Assembly (NCBI GenBank): GCA_000621985.1
Contig: JHWW01000002.1
Coordinates: 372,001 to 436,000, forward strand
Direction of reading: 5' to 3'
Source: Lachnospiraceae bacterium V9D3004
GTDB taxonomy: Bacteria > Bacillota > Clostridia > Lachnospirales > Lachnospiraceae
DNA length: 64,000 nt
Numbering within the stretch: position 1 is the stretch's first letter; each line of letters opens with the position of its first letter. Below are positions 54,995 through 63,504 of this stretch, in pieces. Position numbers and translations under genes: made by a program. The notes under the pieces were generated by a model. The model searched no databases. It was not told the DNA's origin and saw nothing but the letters and a program-made list of their open reading frames with translations.

Positions 54995-56585
54995 GATATT
55001 GATTGCAGACGATGAGGGTATTACCGTAGATGCGCTTAAATTTATAATCGAGAAGTATTATGAGGGACAGTGTATAGTTGAAGCGGCAAAGTCCGGAAGA
55101 GAAGTGATAATGCTTGCCGAATCTTTCAGACCGGATATAGCATTTATGGATATTCATATGCCGGGTATCAATGGTATCGAAGCAATAAAGGAGATCAAAA
55201 AATCACAGCCGGGAATTCAGTTCATAATAATAAGCGCTTATGATAAGTTCAGTTATGCAAAGACAGCAATAGAACTCGGCGTATTAAAATACATCAACAA
55301 ACCTTTTGAACAAAAGCAGATCGTTGATGTTCTTCAGTATGCTATCGACCAGCTGGATGTTGAACGTAAGAAGAAAGACGAAGATCTTTTGATACGTGAA
55401 AAGCTCGAGAATGTCATACCGATAATCCAGAACGGTTTTATATACGATCTTTTGTTCAAAGAGCATTTTGAAGAAGATATAGAAGTGTTCAAAAAGCTCC
55501 TCGGGATAGAAAAGGATTACGGATTTATCATTGTCGGAGTATTTGGTGAGAGTCAGGAAGGCAATCATATGACAAATGCATCCGGAGCTTCGGTATATCT
55601 GCAGAAAAATTACAATGATCTAAGGGCACAGATCGAGAATTATTACGGCGACTGTATAGTAAGCAATAATATGGCCAACAAGATCGTTATATTCATTCCA
55701 TATGATGACAATACACTTGATTATACAATAAGATCGGAATATGTTAATAAGTCGCTTGATCTTATACAATCGATCAATAACCGGTTTGAAATACGTGTAA
55801 GGATCGGACTGGGCGGAGTATATAAGATCAATAATATGGCTGAGTCATATAAAGAGGCACTTAATTCATTGATCCAGTCAAACAGAAGAGTGGTACATGC
55901 CAATGATGTGTCTGTAAATGTGGAATATGAAAAGAACTATCCGATCGATATGGAAAGGGATATGTTTAATGCGGTAAAACGCGGGGATCTGAATGAGAGT
56001 ACAAGATGTGCAAGAAATTTCTATGAATGGATGCTTTCGGAATCCGGCGGTGAAGAAGGCGACATAAGGCTGAAAGTAATAGAATTCATACTGTGGGCAG
56101 AGAGGATAGCCTACGAATCCTCCGGAATGAATTACATTTTCAAATCAAGAAGCAATTATCTTGAAACACTTAACAGGCTTGATATGAATTACGAACTGAA
56201 AGACTGGTTTGTTGAATGTATAAGACAGGCCGCTCTTAACGTTGCTGACAAGAAAAAAGATAAATCCGGTAATATAATAAGTAAAGCCATAAAATATATC
56301 GAAACTAATTACACATCAGACATCTCACTTGACGGTGTATCAAGAGAGGTTGATGTGACACCGTACTACTTCAGTCGTTTGTTTAAAGAAGAAACCGGTG
56401 TGAATTTTGTGGAATATGTCACTAATATGCGTGTGGAAAAAGCAAAGGAATTATTAAAGAACACAAATTACAGTGTAAAGGAAGTATGTCTTGAAGTTGG
56501 ATATTCGGATCCAAACTACTTTAGTAGAACATTTAAAAAACACGAGGGTGTAACGCCGTCGGAATATAAGGAGGGACTGACCTGA
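54987..56585 (+). CDS. YesN-type AraC-family response regulator
   Basis: A 532-residue regulator. GGAGG at 54977-54981 fits ATG 54987. Receiver domain (about 1-120) with Asp8-Asp9 and phosphoacceptor Asp55, a long middle region (about 150-410) and an AraC double helix-turn-helix at the C terminus (SLDGVSREVDVTPYYFSRLFKEETG, then VKEVCLEVGYSDPNYFSRTFKK). Likely activates the downstream sugar-transport promoter (inference). Stop overlaps the next start. Confidence 0.93.
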   Translation: MYKILIADDEGITVDALKFIIEKYYEGQCIVEAAKSGREVIMLAESFRPDIAFMDIHMPGINGIEAIKEIKKSQPGIQFIIISAYDKFSYAKTAIELGVLKYINKPFEQKQIVDVLQYAIDQLDVERKKKDEDLLIREKLENVIPIIQNGFIYDLLFKEHFEEDIEVFKKLLGIEKDYGFIIVGVFGESQEGNHMTNASGASVYLQKNYNDLRAQIENYYGDCIVSNNMANKIVIFIPYDDNTLDYTIRSEYVNKSLDLIQSINNRFEIRVRIGLGGVYKINNMAESYKEALNSLIQSNRRVVHANDVSVNVEYEKNYPIDMERDMFNAVKRGDLNESTRCARNFYEWMLSESGGEEGDIRLKVIEFILWAERIAYESSGMNYIFKSRSNYLETLNRLDMNYELKDWFVECIRQAALNVADKKKDKSGNIISKAIKYIETNYTSDISLDGVSREVDVTPYYFSRLFKEETGVNFVEYVTNMRVEKAKELLKNTNYSVKEVCLEVGYSDPNYFSRTFKKHEGVTPSEYKEGLT

Positions 56586-57643
56586 TGATGAGAAGATGCT
56601 TGTTATTATCTGTCCTGATTTTGATCTTCGGAATATTTGGGGGATGCGGGCACGCAGAAGAGCAATCAACCGTTAATAAAGAAAAAGATGATAAGATTCA
56701 GATAGGAATGAGTTTTGATTCATTCGTTATAGAAAGATGGAACCGTGAAAAAGAGATATTTGTTGCCACTGCTTCCGAACAGGGAGCTGAAGTTAATGTC
56801 CAGAATGCCGGCGGCGATCTTGATACACAGCGTGAGCAGATAAAATATCTTATAAACAAAGGTATGGATGTTATCGTTATTATCGCTGTTGATTCAAACG
56901 GATTATCTGATATTGTAAAAGAAGCCGTTGACAGTGGGATCAAAGTGATTGCCTATGACAGACTGATCAATGATGCAGAGATAGATCTGTATATATCATT
57001 TGATAACAGACAGGTAGGTGTTCTGATGGCTAAAGCTTTGATGAATGCAACAGGCAATACCGGAAAATATCTTATGCTCAGCGGACCAACAACGGACAAT
57101 AATGTAAATATGATCGAAGACGGATTCAGAGCCACCGTAAAAAAATATGAATCCGGTATCAACATAATCGGGTATATGAATGCCGTAAACTGGAAAGCGG
57201 AATATGTATATGAATATCTCGAAAGAAATATTGATACATTAAATGAAGTAGACGGTATTATGTGCGGTAATGATAATCTTGCAACGCAGGCAATAAGGTT
57301 TCTTGCGGAAAAGGGACTTGCGGGCGAGATTCCCGTTGTCGGACAGGATGCCGATCTGGAAGCATGCCAGCATGTTGTTGAAGGTACCCAGCTTATGACA
57401 GTATATAAACCTGTGGAAAAACTGGCGCAAAAGGCAGTGGAATGTTCCATTAAACTTGCAAATGGTGATGCAGGCGTTACTTTAACAGGCAATACAATGC
57501 CAAACGGCAGATATAACTGCCCTTATATTAATCTTGACCCGGTTGCCGTTGATAAGAATAATATGGATGATGTCGTCATCGCTGACGGATTTCACCTGAA
57601 AGAAGAAGTATATTTGAATATTTCCGACAAAAAACATGATTAG
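56585..57643 (+). CDS. Sugar-binding lipoprotein (XylF-like)
   Basis: A 352-residue binding protein with a signal peptide ending in GGC (Cys21 lipidated). XylF-like blocks: IGMSFDSFVIERWNREKEIF, INKGMDVIVIIAVD, VIAYDRLI and MCGNDNLATQAIRFLAEKG. It lies last in the sensor operon, 4-base coupled to the regulator, and separate from the transporter by a promoter. So it may serve the sensor system, the transporter, or both. AAGGAGGG precedes the ATG. Confidence 0.87.
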   Translation: MMRRCLLLSVLILIFGIFGGCGHAEEQSTVNKEKDDKIQIGMSFDSFVIERWNREKEIFVATASEQGAEVNVQNAGGDLDTQREQIKYLINKGMDVIVIIAVDSNGLSDIVKEAVDSGIKVIAYDRLINDAEIDLYISFDNRQVGVLMAKALMNATGNTGKYLMLSGPTTDNNVNMIEDGFRATVKKYESGINIIGYMNAVNWKAEYVYEYLERNIDTLNEVDGIMCGNDNLATQAIRFLAEKGLAGEIPVVGQDADLEACQHVVEGTQLMTVYKPVEKLAQKAVECSIKLANGDAGVTLTGNTMPNGRYNCPYINLDPVAVDKNNMDDVVIADGFHLKEEVYLNISDKKHD

Positions 57644-57650
57644 TAGCACA

Positions 57651-57667
57651 ATTTTGCTGTGCAAAAT
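57651..57667 (+). repeat. Inverted repeat after the sensor operon
   Basis: ATTTTGCTGTGCAAAAT is a perfect 7-bp inverted repeat with a 3-base loop, eight bases after the stop. There is no clean T-run, so it could be a weak terminator or a protein site. Confidence 0.45.
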
Positions 57668-57682
57668 GCAAAAAGCAAAAAC

Positions 57683-57769
57683 ATGCTATATTGTTGTGCG
57701 AATGATTCTTCGAAACTGTAAAAAATTATAGAATGTTGCAAGTAAATGCTATACATAGTGTGATATTAT
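57683..57769 (+). promoter_or_regulatory. Activator-type promoter region of the chvE-ggu operon
   Basis: An extended -10 (TGATATTAT, 57761-57769) has no good -35 at the right distance (AGTAAA at 57741-57746). ATGCTATA occurs at 57683-57690 and 57746-57753, 63 bases apart. The pattern fits a promoter that needs an activator such as the AraC-type regulator encoded just upstream. Confidence 0.5.
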
Positions 57770-57783
57770 AGCCACTGTAGGGA

Positions 57784-57800
57784 GTGTGTGTATCACACAC
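57784..57800 (+). promoter_or_regulatory. Palindrome in the chvE leader
   Basis: GTGTGTGTATCACACAC, a perfect 7+3+7 inverted repeat, lies shortly after the expected transcription start and 35 bases before the coding start. Operator or mRNA hairpin. Confidence 0.55.
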
Positions 57801-57835
57801 GACTATAATTATAATAATGAGGAGGAGAACAAAAA

Positions 57836-59038
57836 ATGAGAAGAAAGTTATTAGGTGTAGTTCTTAGCGTTGCTATGGTAGCTACTCTGCTTACCGGATG
57901 TGGTAAGAAGGAAGAGACTCCGGCACCTGCAGCAGACGACACAAAGCAGGAGGCAACTGATGACAAGGCTGATGATGCAGCAGCTGATGATGCAGCAGCT
58001 GATGACGCAGCAACTGATGAGAAGGCTGATGATGCAGCTGATTCAGGAAGTTCAGAAGGCGGACTTGTTGGTGTTGCAATGCCTACAAAAGATCTTCAGA
58101 GATGGAATCAGGACGGTTCCAACATGGAAGAGAAACTTAAGGCTGCAGGATACGATGTAGATCTTCAGTATGCTAGTAATGATGTTGCTACTCAGGTATC
58201 CCAGATTGAGAACATGATCGCTAACGGATGTAAGGTTCTTGTAATCGCATCTATTGAAGGTGATTCACTTGGAACAGTTCTTGAGCAGGCTCAGGAAAAA
58301 GATATCAAGGTTATCGCTTATGACAGACTTATCATGAATTCACCTGCTGTATCTTATTATGCAACATTTGATAACAATCTTGTAGGTAAGAAACAGGGCG
58401 AGTACATCAGAGATCAGCTTGATCTTGACAATGCAGGCGACAAGAAATTCAACATTGAGTTCATAACCGGTGACCCGGGTGACAACAATGTAAACTTCTT
58501 CTTCGGCGGTGCTATGGAAGTTCTTCAGCCATATCTTGACAGTGGCGTGCTTGTTTGCCCATCAGGACAGACATCTAAGGATGATTGTGCTACACCTGAA
58601 TGGTCTTCAGAGAAGGCTCAGACAAGATTTGAGAACATTCTTTCATCTTACTATGCAGACGGAACTCAGCTTGACGCAGTTCTTGCATCAAACGATTCTA
58701 CTGCACAGGGTGTTGCAGCAGCACTTGAAGCTAACTATGATGGCAAATATCCGATACTTACCGGACAGGATTGTGATATCGTAAGCGTTAAGAACATGAT
58801 CGATGGCAAGCAGTCAATGTCTATCTTCAAGGATACACGTACTCTTGCAGAGAAGGTTGTTGGAATGGTTGATGCTATCATGAAGGGTTCAGAACCTGAG
58901 ATCAATGATACAGAGACTTATGACAATGGTGATCATGTAGTTCCTTCATATCTTTGCGAGCCTGAATTTGCTGATATCAATAACTACAAAGAACTTCTTA
59001 TTGATTCAGGATATTATTCAGAGGATGATCTCAAATAA
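57836..59038 (+). CDS. chvE: ChvE-like multiple-sugar-binding lipoprotein
   Basis: A 400-residue binding lipoprotein, signal peptide with lipobox LTGC (Cys22), then an Asp/Ala-rich linker of about 45 residues. The binding domain resembles ChvE, the partner of GguA/GguB: VGVAMPTKDLQRWNQDG, VIAYDRLI, ITGDPGDNNV and LASNDSTAQG. Substrate could be xylose, arabinose, galactose or glucose. GAGGAGGAG precedes the ATG. First gene of the transporter operon; an intercistronic hairpin follows. Confidence 0.88.
   Translation: MRRKLLGVVLSVAMVATLLTGCGKKEETPAPAADDTKQEATDDKADDAAADDAAADDAATDEKADDAADSGSSEGGLVGVAMPTKDLQRWNQDGSNMEEKLKAAGYDVDLQYASNDVATQVSQIENMIANGCKVLVIASIEGDSLGTVLEQAQEKDIKVIAYDRLIMNSPAVSYYATFDNNLVGKKQGEYIRDQLDLDNAGDKKFNIEFITGDPGDNNVNFFFGGAMEVLQPYLDSGVLVCPSGQTSKDDCATPEWSSEKAQTRFENILSSYYADGTQLDAVLASNDSTAQGVAAALEANYDGKYPILTGQDCDIVSVKNMIDGKQSMSIFKDTRTLAEKVVGMVDAIMKGSEPEINDTETYDNGDHVVPSYLCEPEFADINNYKELLIDSGYYSEDDLK
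57971..58015 (+). repeat. 15-bp repeats coding the Asp-Ala linker
   Basis: Three consecutive 15-base units (GATGATGCAGCAGCT twice, then GATGACGCAGCAACT) encode ADDAA-type repeats in the lipoprotein linker. Likely variable in length. Confidence 0.85.
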
Positions 59039-59093
59039 TTGAGGGTCTGATCTCAAATATCTTAAAGATTTGATTACAATAAGGTAATATTGA

Positions 59094-59118
59094 AGGCGGG
59101 TAGTCTGACTGCCCGCCT
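59094..59118 (+). other. Intercistronic hairpin chvE-gguA
   Basis: AGGCGGGTAGT pairs with ACTGCCCGCCT (one T-G pair) around a CTG loop: a very stable 11-pair stem followed by TGTTTATT. It probably stabilises the binding-protein mRNA or partly terminates, giving more binding protein than transporter. Confidence 0.75.
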
Positions 59119-59159
59119 GTTTATTAAGAAACAAGGCAGAAAGGTTAGGAGGAATAATA

Positions 59160-60695
59160 TTGGCAAAGATTATCCTGGAAATGAAAAATATAACAAAAAC
59201 CTTTCCTGGCGTAAAAGCGCTTGACAATGTTAATCTCAAGGTTGAAGAAGGAGAGATTCATGCACTCGTTGGGGAGAATGGTGCCGGAAAATCAACATTG
59301 ATGAATGTACTAAGTGGTACTTATCCTTATGGTTCTTATGAGGGTGATATCATATATAATGGTAAGGTTTGCAAGTTTAATAATATCAAAGACAGTGAAA
59401 GTAAAGGAATAGTTATAATCCATCAGGAATTAGCTCTTATTCCTTATATGACTATTGGAGAGAATCTTTTCCTTGGTAATGAGCGAGGAAAGAAATATGC
59501 TATCGACTGGGATGAAACTTACGGTGAAGCCGATAAATATCTGAAAACAGTCGGATTAAAGGAATCGTCCGAAGTATTGATAAAGGATATCGGTGTCGGT
59601 AAACAGCAGCTCGTTGAGATTGCAAAGGCACTGGCCAAGAATGCGAAGCTTCTTATATTGGACGAACCCACATCTTCTTTGAATGAAGCTGATTCACAGG
59701 CATTGCTTGATCTGCTTCTTAAGTTTAAAAAAGAAGGCTTGACTTCGATTATTATATCTCATAAGTTGAACGAAGTTGCATATGTTGCTGACCATATTAC
59801 GGTTATTCGAGACGGTGCAACCATTGAAACTTTAGATAATGAAAATAGAAAGATTGATGAAGGAAGAATTATTCAGGGAATGGTTGGACGAGAGATATCT
59901 GACAGATTCCCGCCCAGACTGGAAGGAACCAAGATTGGTGATGTTTGCTTTGAAGTAAAAGACTGGTCAGTATATCATCCTTTATATACTGAGAGAAAAG
60001 TTGTTGATAATGTATCTATAAATGTCAGAAAAGGTGAAGTGGTCGGAATATCAGGTCTTATGGGAGCTGGTAGAACCGAGCTTGCAATGAGTGTGTTCGG
60101 AAGAAGTTACGGAACCAATATAAGCGGGTCTTTGCTCATTAACGGTAAAAAAGTCAAATTGAAGACTTCAAGAGAAGCAATCGATCATGGACTTGCTTAT
60201 GTTACAGAAGACAGGAAAGGTAATGGACTTATACTTGAATCAACTATTCGAGAGAATACATCTCTTGCTAATATGAAAGCTGTAAGTAAGAATTCAATTA
60301 TCGATCATGATAAAGAATATGCCGTGGCAGAGGAATACAGAGTTAAGCTTAATACGAAGACTCCTTCTGTTGAACAGCTTGTCGGTAATCTTAGTGGTGG
60401 TAACCAGCAAAAAGTGCTTCTGGCAAAATGGATGTTTGCAGAGCCTGACATATTGATACTTGATGAACCAACAAGAGGTATTGATGTGGGCGCCAAATAC
60501 GAGATATATTGTATTATCAATCAGCTTGTTGCGGAAGGTAAGTCGGTAATTATGATATCTTCAGAGCTTCCAGAGGTTCTTGGTATGTCTGACAGAATAT
60601 ATGTCATGAATGAAGGAAAGATCGTTGGTGAGCTCGATGCAAAAGAAGCTACCCAGGAGAAAATCATGGGAATGATCGTAAGTACAGGAAAGTAA
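59160..60695 (+). CDS. mmsA: Multiple-monosaccharide ABC transporter ATPase (GguA/MmsA)
   Basis: A 511-residue double ATPase of the CUT2 class. TTG start after TAGGAGGA. First cassette: Walker [10 protein letters not shown] (about 38-46) and Walker [12 protein letters not shown]; second cassette: [10 protein letters not shown] in place of a full Walker [15 protein letters not shown] signature and [13 protein letters not shown]. The [10 protein letters not shown] and [14 protein letters not shown] segments match GguA/MmsA rather than RbsA or XylG. Drives uptake with the permease that follows. Confidence 0.92.
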   Translation: MAKIILEMKNITKTFPGVKALDNVNLKVEEGEIHALVGENGAGKSTLMNVLSGTYPYGSYEGDIIYNGKVCKFNNIKDSESKGIVIIHQELALIPYMTIGENLFLGNERGKKYAIDWDETYGEADKYLKTVGLKESSEVLIKDIGVGKQQLVEIAKALAKNAKLLILDEPTSSLNEADSQALLDLLLKFKKEGLTSIIISHKLNEVAYVADHITVIRDGATIETLDNENRKIDEGRIIQGMVGREISDRFPPRLEGTKIGDVCFEVKDWSVYHPLYTERKVVDNVSINVRKGEVVGISGLMGAGRTELAMSVFGRSYGTNISGSLLINGKKVKLKTSREAIDHGLAYVTEDRKGNGLILESTIRENTSLANMKAVSKNSIIDHDKEYAVAEEYRVKLNTKTPSVEQLVGNLSGGNQQKVLLAKWMFAEPDILILDEPTRGIDVGAKYEIYCIINQLVAEGKSVIMISSELPEVLGMSDRIYVMNEGKIVGELDAKEATQEKIMGMIVSTGK

Positions 60696-60744
60696 ACTGG
60701 GGTGCTGAAATATTATATAATAAAAAATTATTTGGAGGTTAATC

Positions 60745-61938
60745 ATGAATAAGGCGAAAGTAATGGATTATGTCAAAAAATATACAATGATATTAGCATT
60801 AATTCTTGTGATCATATTCTTCTCAATATCGACCGGTGGAAAACTGCTTCTTCCACAGAATATTGCTAATCTTATTGCTCAGAACGCATATGTGTTCGTT
60901 CTTGCAACCGGTATGTTGTTAGCAATTCTTACCGGTGGTAACATCGATCTTTCGGTTGGATCGGTAGTATGTTTTGTAGGTACGATAGGTGCAGTTGCAA
61001 TGACAAGCTGGGGAATACCAACAATTCCGGCTGCTTTGCTTGTGCTTGCTGTAGGTCTTGCTATAGGTGCTTTCCAGGCATATTGGATAGCTTATGTCAG
61101 GGTTCCACCGTTCATCGTAACACTTGCAGGAATGCTCATGTTCAGGGGATTGTCCAACGTAGTGCTTGAAGGTAAATCAATATCATTAAAAGACAACAAG
61201 TTATTCCTTCAGGTATTTGGTGGTGGTGCTGATTGCTATATCCCGGATATAACAGTTGATATCAATATGTTCGGTATAACAAAGATATATGTTATATGCT
61301 GTCTTGTTGGTGTTGTTGCTGCTGCAATATATATATTTACAGTATTAAGAAGCAGAGCCAATAAGATATCCAAAGGTTATAAGGTTAAGCCTTTTATATC
61401 AGATCTTGCCAGCATGATTATAATAAGTGCTGTTCTTATCGTAGTAAGCTTCATGCTTGCTCAATATAAAGGTATACCGACAGTGCTTGTATGGGTACTT
61501 TTGGTAGTTCTTGCCTATGGTTATCTTACATCCAAGACTACAACAGGTAGATATTTCTATGCAGTTGGTGGTAATGAAAAAGCTACAAAACTTTCAGGTA
61601 TAAATACCAATAAGATTTATTTCATAGCATATGCAAACTTAGGTTTTCTGTCAGGTCTTGCCGGACTTCTTGTTGTAGCACGTATGACATCTGCACAGCC
61701 TACGGCCGGACAGAACTACGAGATGGATGCTATCGGATCGTGTTTCATCGGTGGCGCATCTGCATACGGTGGAGTTGGTACTGTTCCCGGAGTTATCATT
61801 GGTGCAACTTTGATGGGTATCATCAACCAGGGTATGAGTATCATGGGTGTAGATGCAAACTGGCAGAAAGTTGTTAAAGGTGTAGTTCTTCTTGTAGCTG
61901 TTATCTTCGACGTAGTATCAAAGAGACAGAAGGATTGA
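60745..61938 (+). CDS. mmsB: Multiple-monosaccharide ABC transporter permease (GguB/MmsB)
   Basis: A 397-residue polytopic permease of the CUT2 class with about ten helices. The signature GGNIDLSVGSVVCFVGTIGA lies near residues 54-73, then YWIAYVRVPPFIVTLAGMLMFRG, and C-terminal GGASAYGGVGTVPGVIIGATLMGIINQGMSIMG. Length and blocks match GguB/MmsB rather than the shorter RbsC. TTTGGAGG precedes the ATG. Last gene before a strong terminator. Confidence 0.92.
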   Translation: MNKAKVMDYVKKYTMILALILVIIFFSISTGGKLLLPQNIANLIAQNAYVFVLATGMLLAILTGGNIDLSVGSVVCFVGTIGAVAMTSWGIPTIPAALLVLAVGLAIGAFQAYWIAYVRVPPFIVTLAGMLMFRGLSNVVLEGKSISLKDNKLFLQVFGGGADCYIPDITVDINMFGITKIYVICCLVGVVAAAIYIFTVLRSRANKISKGYKVKPFISDLASMIIISAVLIVVSFMLAQYKGIPTVLVWVLLVVLAYGYLTSKTTTGRYFYAVGGNEKATKLSGINTNKIYFIAYANLGFLSGLAGLLVVARMTSAQPTAGQNYEMDAIGSCFIGGASAYGGVGTVPGVIIGATLMGIINQGMSIMGVDANWQKVVKGVVLLVAVIFDVVSKRQKD

Positions 61939-61972
61939 TGAACAGCTATGTTAACATAATATGTGAGATATG

Positions 61973-62017
61973 AACTCCGGTATGAACGTTAATTGCGATT
62001 TCATACCGGAGTTTTTA
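61973..62017 (+). terminator. Terminator after mmsB
   Basis: AACTCCGGTATGAA (61973-61986) pairs over 14 bases with TTCATACCGGAGTT (62000-62013), then TTT. The loop is 13 bases. Confidence 0.9.
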
Positions 62018-62047
62018 ATCTGCGATATCATACCGGAGTTTTAATCT
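61995..62047 (+). repeat. Duplicated terminator arm
   Basis: GCGATTTCATACCGGAG... (61995-62021) is repeated directly as GCGATATCATACCGGAG... (62022-62047), differing by one base and one T. The single left arm could pair with either copy. Confidence 0.85.
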
Positions 62048-62075
62048 TGTACACTCAAATAAAATATGATAGAAT
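62047..62075 (+). promoter_or_regulatory. Possible promoter before the acidic membrane protein and folD
   Basis: TTGTAC (62047-62052), a 17-base spacer and TAGAAT (62070-62075), 55 bases before the start. It begins exactly where the duplicated terminator arm ends. Confidence 0.5.
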
Positions 62076-62130
62076 AAGCACGATATGTTGAAATAACTAT
62101 AAAGATATATTATAAATTTGGAGAATGTAT

Positions 62131-62625
62131 ATGAAGAATAGTGAAGGGCTTAGCAACTATGCCAATATGAATGTTAATGATTTTGATGGTACAAAAGACT
62201 ATGATAATGATATCGACGGTACAGTTGATACTGAATCAGCTGATGATGAAGAATATATCGATACAAACGATCAGGATTTAAAAACATATGATGTCGATAT
62301 TGAAGATGATAACAGTCGATATGAAGTGATTGACAATGAAGATATGAATAAAACCTCTTTTGAGAATGAAGAAAAAAAACCGTCAAAATATAAAGTGACA
62401 CAGGTAATGCTTTTGTTAAGAACGATAATTGGCGGTTATCTGCTATATACTGTATATCAGCTTGTGGGTTATTATGTTGATGGTACCGGACTTTCACTGC
62501 CTCTGCTTCTTGTATGTTCAACAATATTCGGAATTACCGGACTGCTTCTTGTAGGATTCTCATTAAAGTCTTTTATTATGGGAGAATATATAGGCGGTAA
62601 GGCAGATAAAGACGGTGATGAATGA
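62131..62625 (+). CDS. Acidic two-helix membrane protein of unknown function
   Basis: A 164-residue protein. TTTGGAG at 62117-62123 fits ATG 62131 better than ATG 62125. The first 80 residues are very rich in Asp, Asn, Glu and Tyr and look disordered; two membrane helices follow (about 89-110 and 120-142), with a short charged tail. I do not recognise a family. It is 24 bases before folD and probably co-transcribed. Confidence 0.75.
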   Translation: MKNSEGLSNYANMNVNDFDGTKDYDNDIDGTVDTESADDEEYIDTNDQDLKTYDVDIEDDNSRYEVIDNEDMNKTSFENEEKKPSKYKVTQVMLLLRTIIGGYLLYTVYQLVGYYVDGTGLSLPLLLVCSTIFGITGLLLVGFSLKSFIMGEYIGGKADKDGDE

Positions 62626-62649
62626 TATTATAATACGGAGGAATATATA

Positions 62650-63504
62650 ATGGCTAAGATTATTGATGGTAAGAAAATATCTGCGCAGATCAAAGATGAG
62701 CTTAAAGAAGAAGTTGCAAAGCTTAAGGAAGAGGGAACAGAGATTACTCTTGCGGTAATTCAGGTAGGTAATGATCCTGCTTCCACGGTATATGTTAGAA
62801 ATAAGAAAAAAGCATGTGAATATATCGGAATCAGGTCTGTTTCTTATGAACTTGAAGAAAGTACGACTGAGGAAGAACTTATAGAATTGATTGAAGAGCT
62901 TAATAACAGGGATGATGTTAACGGTATTCTCGTACAGCTTCCTGTTCCAAAACATATTAATGAAGATGCAGTCATCAAGGCAATATCACCGCTTAAAGAT
63001 GTGGACGGATTCCATCCCCAGAGTGTAGGAGCGTTAAGCATCGGACAGAAAGGATATGTATCCTGTACACCTGCCGGAATCATACAACTCTTAAAGAGGT
63101 CGGATATTGATATCGAAGGAAAAGAATGTGTAATTATCGGAAGAAGCAATATCGTAGGTAAACCGATGGCACTTCTTATGCTTAGAGAGAATGCTACAGT
63201 GACAATATGCCATTCAAGAACAAAGGATCTTAAAGAAGTAACAAAACGAGCTGATATACTTATTGCGGCCGTTGGTAAACCTAAGATGATAACAAAAGAC
63301 TACGTAAAAGAAGGAGCAGTAGTGATCGATGTGGGAATCCACAGACTTGAAGAAGGATTGTGCGGAGATGTGGATTTTGATGATGTTGAGCCTGTATGTT
63401 CAGCAATAACACCGGTCCCGGGCGGAGTCGGACCGATGACTATTGCGATGCTTATGTATAATTGTGTTAATTCCCGGAAAATTAACGAGACTGAATTGAA
63501 GTAA
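62650..63504 (+). CDS. folD: Bifunctional methylene-THF dehydrogenase/cyclohydrolase FolD
   Basis: A 284-residue cytoplasmic enzyme interconverting 5,10-methylene-, methenyl- and formyl-tetrahydrofolate with NADP. Blocks: YVRNKKKAC (catalytic Lys), NGILVQLPVPKHI, DVDGFHPQSVGAL, the GRSNIVGKPMA dinucleotide motif and the C-terminal PVPGGVGPMTIAML signature. AACGGAGGAA precedes the ATG. Its last 23 bases overlap a convergent gene. Confidence 0.97.
   Translation: MAKIIDGKKISAQIKDELKEEVAKLKEEGTEITLAVIQVGNDPASTVYVRNKKKACEYIGIRSVSYELEESTTEEELIELIEELNNRDDVNGILVQLPVPKHINEDAVIKAISPLKDVDGFHPQSVGALSIGQKGYVSCTPAGIIQLLKRSDIDIEGKECVIIGRSNIVGKPMALLMLRENATVTICHSRTKDLKEVTKRADILIAAVGKPKMITKDYVKEGAVVIDVGIHRLEEGLCGDVDFDDVEPVCSAITPVPGGVGPMTIAMLMYNCVNSRKINETELK

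Noticed and set aside
57891-58160. Gln/His/Leu-rich frames on both strands over the chvE linker
   Set aside because: They are alternate readings of the GATGATGCAGCAGCT repeats, not genes.
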